64,000 nucleotides of DNA from Taxillus chinensis. Lineage: Eukaryota; Streptophyta; Magnoliopsida; Santalales; Loranthaceae. Of this stretch, positions 59,639 to 64,000 are shown piece by piece (the first letter of the stretch is position 1; each line of letters opens with the position of its first letter). Position numbers and translations under genes: made by a program. The stretch is from positions 39,758,324-39,822,323 of the forward strand of contig CM042085.1 of assembly GCA_023512835.1 (NCBI GenBank). Direction: 5' to 3'. The notes under the pieces were generated by a model, which made no database searches, was not told the DNA's origin, and was given only the letters and a program-made list of their open reading frames with translations.

Positions 59639-62366
59639 ATGGCACCCAGAATCTTTCTTTCCGGCGTTAATCCTGGCCATCTAGTTGATTGGAATGCTGT
59701 TTCTAATCCTCCGGATTGGTTTCACCATCTTCGCCCTCTTCTTGAAGCCTCGCACATCCTCAACCTGGTCTCCAATCCCATCGATCTTTTTATCGATGAC
59801 ATTCTTGAGTATTACCAACAGATTCGCTGCACTACCGATTCCATAACCTCTCATGTCCGCGGCGAATCCATCATCATCACTCCGGCTGTTCTCCGCGCCG
59901 CTCTTCACCTTCCTCTTGGTGAACCACAGCGTCCGGATGCCGAACCGATGGCGGCTTCTATGGGATGCACATCCAAAGGGAAGGAATACAAGGTGAAATC
60001 CTTCCAGGGTCGCTATCGATGTATGGCGACTATTCTAAGTCGATGCCCTGCGCTCGCACATCAGCCCTGGACTCGGTTCCGTACGATCTTCTACCTGGCC
60101 ATGTACGGCGTTTTTGAAGGTCTTCCGATGGATTGGGGGATGTTCTTATTTCGTTTGCTACGAGAATGGTCCCAAAAACCATTCCTATGGGCGCATCCTC
60201 GGCATTGTCTTCCAGGCATCTTCGTCCGGACCATTTCGCCCAAGTTGATGCTGTCTCGTTTCCCTCGGCTCTTTATCTTCGTCACCTTACGCCGGACGGA
60301 AACATGACCGCTCGCCGACCCACGGTAGCTCTCCGCGCTCCGCCTGCCTCGGAACAACAAGGCGGCTCCGTTGGTGACCCCTCCGACAGCCCAAGCCCCC
60401 GAGGTCGGTTCGTACACCGATCCTCCCGGATTCGATCCGTAGCTGCGCCCTCCCACTCACGGGCCTCCAGCCCAAGCGTCCGTGCTGAACCGTCCGAGGT
60501 TGCGGGGCCCTCTCGGCGCGGTGCGTCGAGAGCCGTTTCCTCGGCCCCCTCTGCCGCCGATGTCCCCACTCCCTCCACATCCGCTATAGCTGCTGCGGTT
60601 GATACCGTTGTTGCCGTCGCCACCGCCGATGTCCCCGGCCGCTTCTCCCGAAGCCCCCTTGCCTCCTCTCCCTCAACCCCGAGATTACCTTGACCATCTC
60701 TCCGCCGTCACCTTAACGGACCTCTGGCTCCGTTTCAGCCTAGCCCACACCTCCTCCATTCCCGACAACGATCTCCGGGTGTTTTACACACGCAATACCC
60801 AATCCCCGGAGACTATGATCATCCGGAACCGGACCACGGCTTTCTTACGCCGGCCGCCATTCCCGATGTGTCGTTCCCTACACCCTCAGGCCCGGTCCCC
60901 GCTACCCGAAGTCCTTCTCCCGCTAAGGCTGGGCCCTCTTCTCCTGCCGCCGCGATTCCCGTAGTTGACTTGTCCGGTCAAAGCGGGTCTCTTGCTCCGG
61001 ATGCCTCAAATGCTCCGGATGCCTCCGAAGCTCCGGATGCCTCCGATGCTCCGGATGCTCCTGCTCGGCGTCGCTACTCCTGCGGACTCCTCCGCCCACC
61101 GCACTCCTGCTCCTGTTCATGCGGGGGAGTCCTCCAAAGCTCCGGAGCTAGCCCTTGGGCGTGCCTCTTTTGGCACGGTCCACTCCGATCTTGTGCTTTC
61201 CGCTCACTGGACCGCCATGCTCACGCTCAAAGCGCCCAAATTTCCGCCATCGTCGCCAAAGTTGATGCCCTCGGCGCCCAACTCCTCTCCGCCCTCACCG
61301 ACTCCTCCACTTCCATTGAGCAGAAAATGGATCTTGTCGCCACCTCCGTTCATTCACTATCTACTTCCTTCGCGGATCCTGGCGCATACGATGGCTCGTC
61401 CTCCCATTGCTTCCCGGCGATCCGCCAAACCGGGGGAGAAAGTGTCATCCGATCCGTCTACTCCTTCTGCCCCACAACCATCTTCCCGGACCGAGAAGCG
61501 GCCCGCCACTTCAGTGCTTCAGGGAGTTCAAATTCCCAAACGAAGCCGCTTCTCTCAACCTAGCTCCTCTCGCACCTCCGGCTCCTCCTCCATCCTCTTC
61601 ATCCGCACTGGTACCTTCCTCCCATCCTATGCGGAGTTTGACCCGTCCGATGCGGATGGAAGCTTGCGCAAGGCAATGAAGGCCTATCTTTGCGTCGTCT
61701 GCGAGAGAAGATGTCTTTTCGAAATGTATCCTTTCTCTCCGTCCGACATTCGGACTCTTTGTTCGGAGAAAGGACTCTTTACTACAGAAGACATTGATAA
61801 CTTCTCGAGAGCCGCTAAAATGGAGATGAGGCGTTTCCATCTCTTTACGAAGATGGGCACTTGTTTGAAGTTCTGCCATGTTGGAATGAGGGCTATCTTC
61901 CCGGTGTGGAGTTAATTCAGACTTACATCGACGGAACCGCTGAAGATAGCAAGCCATGGAAAACTCTCTCAACCATCCTCATTCCGTACCGGATCATGTC
62001 GCCACACTTCATGATGGCTGTCTTCATGATTCAATCCAAGCGAGATGATTCTCATTGATTCTCATCAGATTGTGGAGCACTTCGTTAGGAAGAATCAATG
62101 GGAACCTCGTGTCTCGGACTAACGAAGCCGTGAAGAAAGCCGGACTATATGAAGAGTTGGGTATCACACCCCTGCGCTCTACCGAGAAACTCAAGGCGAC
62201 ATTCCGGGGCAAGAAGCAAGTGCCACAACAACCGGATGGAGATAGCTGCGGAGCCTTTGTTTGTCATTTCATCAAATCGTTCTTAACGTGGACAAACATT
62301 GGAGCCAACACTCCACCTTTACGATGCGCAGACAATGGAGCTAAGAGAGAAGGCAAGCAACTATGA
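59639..62366 (+). pseudogene. Post-pol ORF of B: plant-transposon-like N-terminus, Ulp1-like C-terminus
   Basis: The ATG at 59639 opens MAPRIFLSGVNPGHLVDWNA. The N-terminal domain has LFIDDILEYYQQIRCTTDSI and SHVRGESIIITPAVLRAALH, resembling the putative plant transposon protein domain (PF20167-like). A Ser/Pro/Ala-rich middle follows (60300-61100), with an APDAS repeat (about 60995-61060) and a helical stretch (AQISAIVAKVDALGAQLLSA). The C-terminal part has TILIPYRIMSPHFMMAVFMI (candidate His at 62005-62007), MILIDSHQIV (candidate Asp at 62057-62059) and QQPDGDSCGAFVCHFIKSFL (candidate Cys at 62247-62249). This is the His, Asp, Gln/Cys order of Ulp1/C48 peptidases, with Cys kept. Four or more frameshifts break it. 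Function unknown. Confidence 0.65.
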
Positions 62367-62528
62367 TCTTCAAGTATAGTAAGCCTTATGTACCTTAGTG
62401 AAAAATCTGTATTAAGGCTGATTTGTATTTAGTTGCTGATCAATGAAATTGGTTGTGTTGTGTATTCTGTATGATATTCGTTTGCATCGCTTACCAGATC
62501 AGATTACAAAGGGTTTAGGCATATCCAT

Positions 62529-62541
62529 AATTGGGGGAGAT
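62529..62541 (+). other. Polypurine tract of B
   Basis: AATTGGGGGAGAT directly precedes the 3' LTR start TGTTGG at 62542. Confidence 0.9.
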
Positions 62542-63738
62542 TGTTGGATCAAACCCAGAATTTGGATAATGCCGTTAAAGCCTTATGTAATTTGATCTCG
62601 AGATCTTTTGTGTTTATTTGATCGGTGCGAAGGTATGTCACTAATCCAAAGATGCACTCGTGAGAGCAAAGCTAAGGACAGGATACATAATCCTGATCCG
62701 GACAAGAGTTAGTGTCGTCAAACACTTGGTAAATAACCAAGTAACAATAAGTGCGGAGTAAGGAAAATAAGTGCGGAGTAAGGAAAATAAATGCGGAGTA
62801 AGGATAAGTGCGGAGTAAGGAAAATAAGTGCGGAGTAAGGAAAATAAGTGCGGAGTAAGGAAAATAAGTGCGGAGTAAGGAAAATAGATGCGGAGTAAGG
62901 AATCCGGACTTATTACTCGCCCGGAGTAAGTAACTTACACACGGAGTAAGGAACTTACATACGGAGTAAGGAACTTACATACGGAGTAAGGAACTTACAT
63001 ACGGAGTAAGGAACTTACATGCGGAGTAAGGAAGCGCTGACACGGACTAAGGATTCTAGTACTGAATAGATACGGAGTAAGCAACCACTGACACGGAGTA
63101 AGGTTCCGAGCTTCATTAACTACGGAGTAAGGAAAATTACACCGAACCAAGAAGACACTGCTCCAATGAAACCGCATTTAAAGTTATCAGCTCGCGCTGT
63201 CCCGATGTAAGACGAATGCATTTAGAACAAGAAGAATCTTACACGTGGATCATCCGGATATGTGGACACAACCTTAATTGTATCTCGGAACTCACAAAGA
63301 CACTTATACTCTTCAAATCCAAGATCTTGAGCTCCACAATCCGCAGCAGACAAGGCAGATAGATTACCGAGGGATAGTTAGTGCGGAACGCATTCCGGAA
63401 CTTCAAGTTCCAAGGTTGTCTCTTAGGAATGTTTTGTATAAATATTTATACTTATACTTCATGTAAAGCAAGTGAGCTAGAGCGAAGAAGTGCAAAAATA
63501 TAGAAAAGGCACTTGGCTAGTGTGTGAATTCAAAGTTGTAAACAGAGTGTAAGAGAGTGTTTGCTTCTATTTTGTTGTAATCACTTTGTGATAATAAAAC
63601 AAAATACTTCCACTATCTGGTTATCTTCCGCAGTGATATTATCACTTAAACTAGATAAGTCTTTGTTTCTTGAGAGAAAAGAAAGAGTTCAAATAAGAGC
63701 CTATTCACCCCCCCCCTTTAGGCTCCAAGGGACCATCA
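62542..63738 (+). repeat. 3' LTR of B
   Basis: It is almost identical to 50969-52164. The roughly ten differences I could see are mostly single-base insertions or deletions (for example CGAC versus CTGAC twice). It contains the same CGGAGTAAG array (about 62744-63134). Confidence 0.93.
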
Positions 63739-64000
63739 GCAATGACATCTCGTTTCATCCCAGGCCACCAAAAGTGTCCCCGAAGCGCATGATACATCTT
63801 CGTACCCCCTAGATGCACAGCAAGGCTAGACTGATGAAACTCCCTCATCACCTCATCCCGAAGAGAAAAAGGCACTACTAGCTGCCCCTAAAAAGACAAC
63901 TCATGCTCAGGACCCTCTGTCCAGTTCTCAGATAGCTCACCAGCCTCAATACGGGCACGGAGAACCTCACACTTAATGTCACCCAACTGTCCCTTCCGGA
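63739..64000 (-). pseudogene. pol: Tekay-like pol (G), integrase zinc region, continues past edge
   Basis: After the GCAAT duplication the minus strand continues the integrase of G: WWPGMKRD-like, TKMYHALRGHF-like and LSFQG-like blocks matching E at 20890-21173 and C at 25560-25800. The gene runs off the window. Confidence 0.82.

Larger units (their letters stand above)
50969..63738 (+). mobile_element. Element B: complete SIRE/Maximus-like copia retrotransposon
   Basis: It is 12,770 bp, flanked by GCAAT (50964-50968 and 63739-63743). LTRs of 1196 and 1197 bp are almost identical. The order is 5' LTR, PBS, gag with zinc knuckle and coiled-coil region, protease, integrase, RT, RNase H (Ty1 order), a 1.7 kb spacer with polypurine-like tracts, a post-pol ORF region, polypurine tract and 3' LTR. 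Size, domain order, the coiled-coil region after gag and the extra gene after pol fit SIRE/Maximus. B' at 4242 belongs to the same family. Confidence 0.93.
6528..64000 (-). mobile_element. Element G: Tekay-like Ty3 chromovirus hosting D1 and B
   Basis: The 3' LTR is split by D1 into 6528-7787 and 49296-49765. Going right come the polypurine tract (49780-49766), a 3' UTR, a chromodomain, and integrase, which is split by B (50969-63738) and continues at 63744 to the window edge. Both internal insertions have exact target duplications (TTTAT, GCAAT), and sequence reads across each join once they are removed. The 5' half of G is outside the window. The left target-site copy would be CTTCG (6523-6527) but cannot be checked. 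Confidence 0.9.

Overview
The window is plant nuclear DNA made almost entirely of nested LTR retrotransposons. I found no host gene, rRNA, tRNA gene or CRISPR array. The evidence for a flowering plant is the primer binding sites (initiator-Met and Asp tRNA types), a Tekay/Del-like Ty3 chromovirus family, an Athila-like Ty3 family, a Tat/Ogre-like LTR, a SIRE/Maximus-like Ty1 family and a second Ty1 family with a very long LTR. The species cannot be named from this window.

I use letters for the elements. Left edge: A (Ty1, minus, 1-4241) has its gag, leader and 5' LTR here and sits in the 5' LTR of B' (SIRE-like, plus, 4242-5458), which is cut off inside gag. Two fragments follow: I (Tekay-like, minus, about 5459-5770) and H (plus-strand LTR-like, about 5771-6527). 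G (Tekay-like, minus) starts at 6528 and runs past the right edge; everything else lies inside it. D1 (Athila-like, minus, 7788-49290, duplication TTTAT) sits in the 3' LTR of G. D1 carries J (Tekay solo LTR, 10128-11813), E (Tekay-like, minus, 18494-37515, duplication AGGTA) and D2 (a second Athila-like element, about 37920-46735, fused to the D1 gag by a deletion). E carries C (Tekay-like, plus, 21556-28990, duplication CTACC) and F (Tat/Ogre-like LTR, 32098-35353). B (SIRE-like, plus, 50969-63738, duplication GCAAT) sits in the G integrase region. The deepest stack is H, G, D1, E, C.

Every coding region is a gag, pol or post-pol gene of these elements, and all are interrupted by frameshifts. 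In B and C the LTRs are nearly identical, so many single-base indels there may be assembly errors rather than decay.

Three signals stand out. (1) The Athila-like elements and the Ty1 element B both carry, after pol, an ORF with the same apparent order: a plant-transposon-protein-like N-terminus and a Ulp1/C48-peptidase-like C-terminus. (2) The LTR promoters of the Tekay-like and Athila-like families share a conserved module (ACGT palindromes, CACGTG inverted repeats, common spacer blocks); the 5' LTR of E even contains the terminal part of an Athila-like LTR. (3) A related module with its own TATA-like site lies just upstream of the Athila post-pol ORF, suggesting an internal promoter for it.
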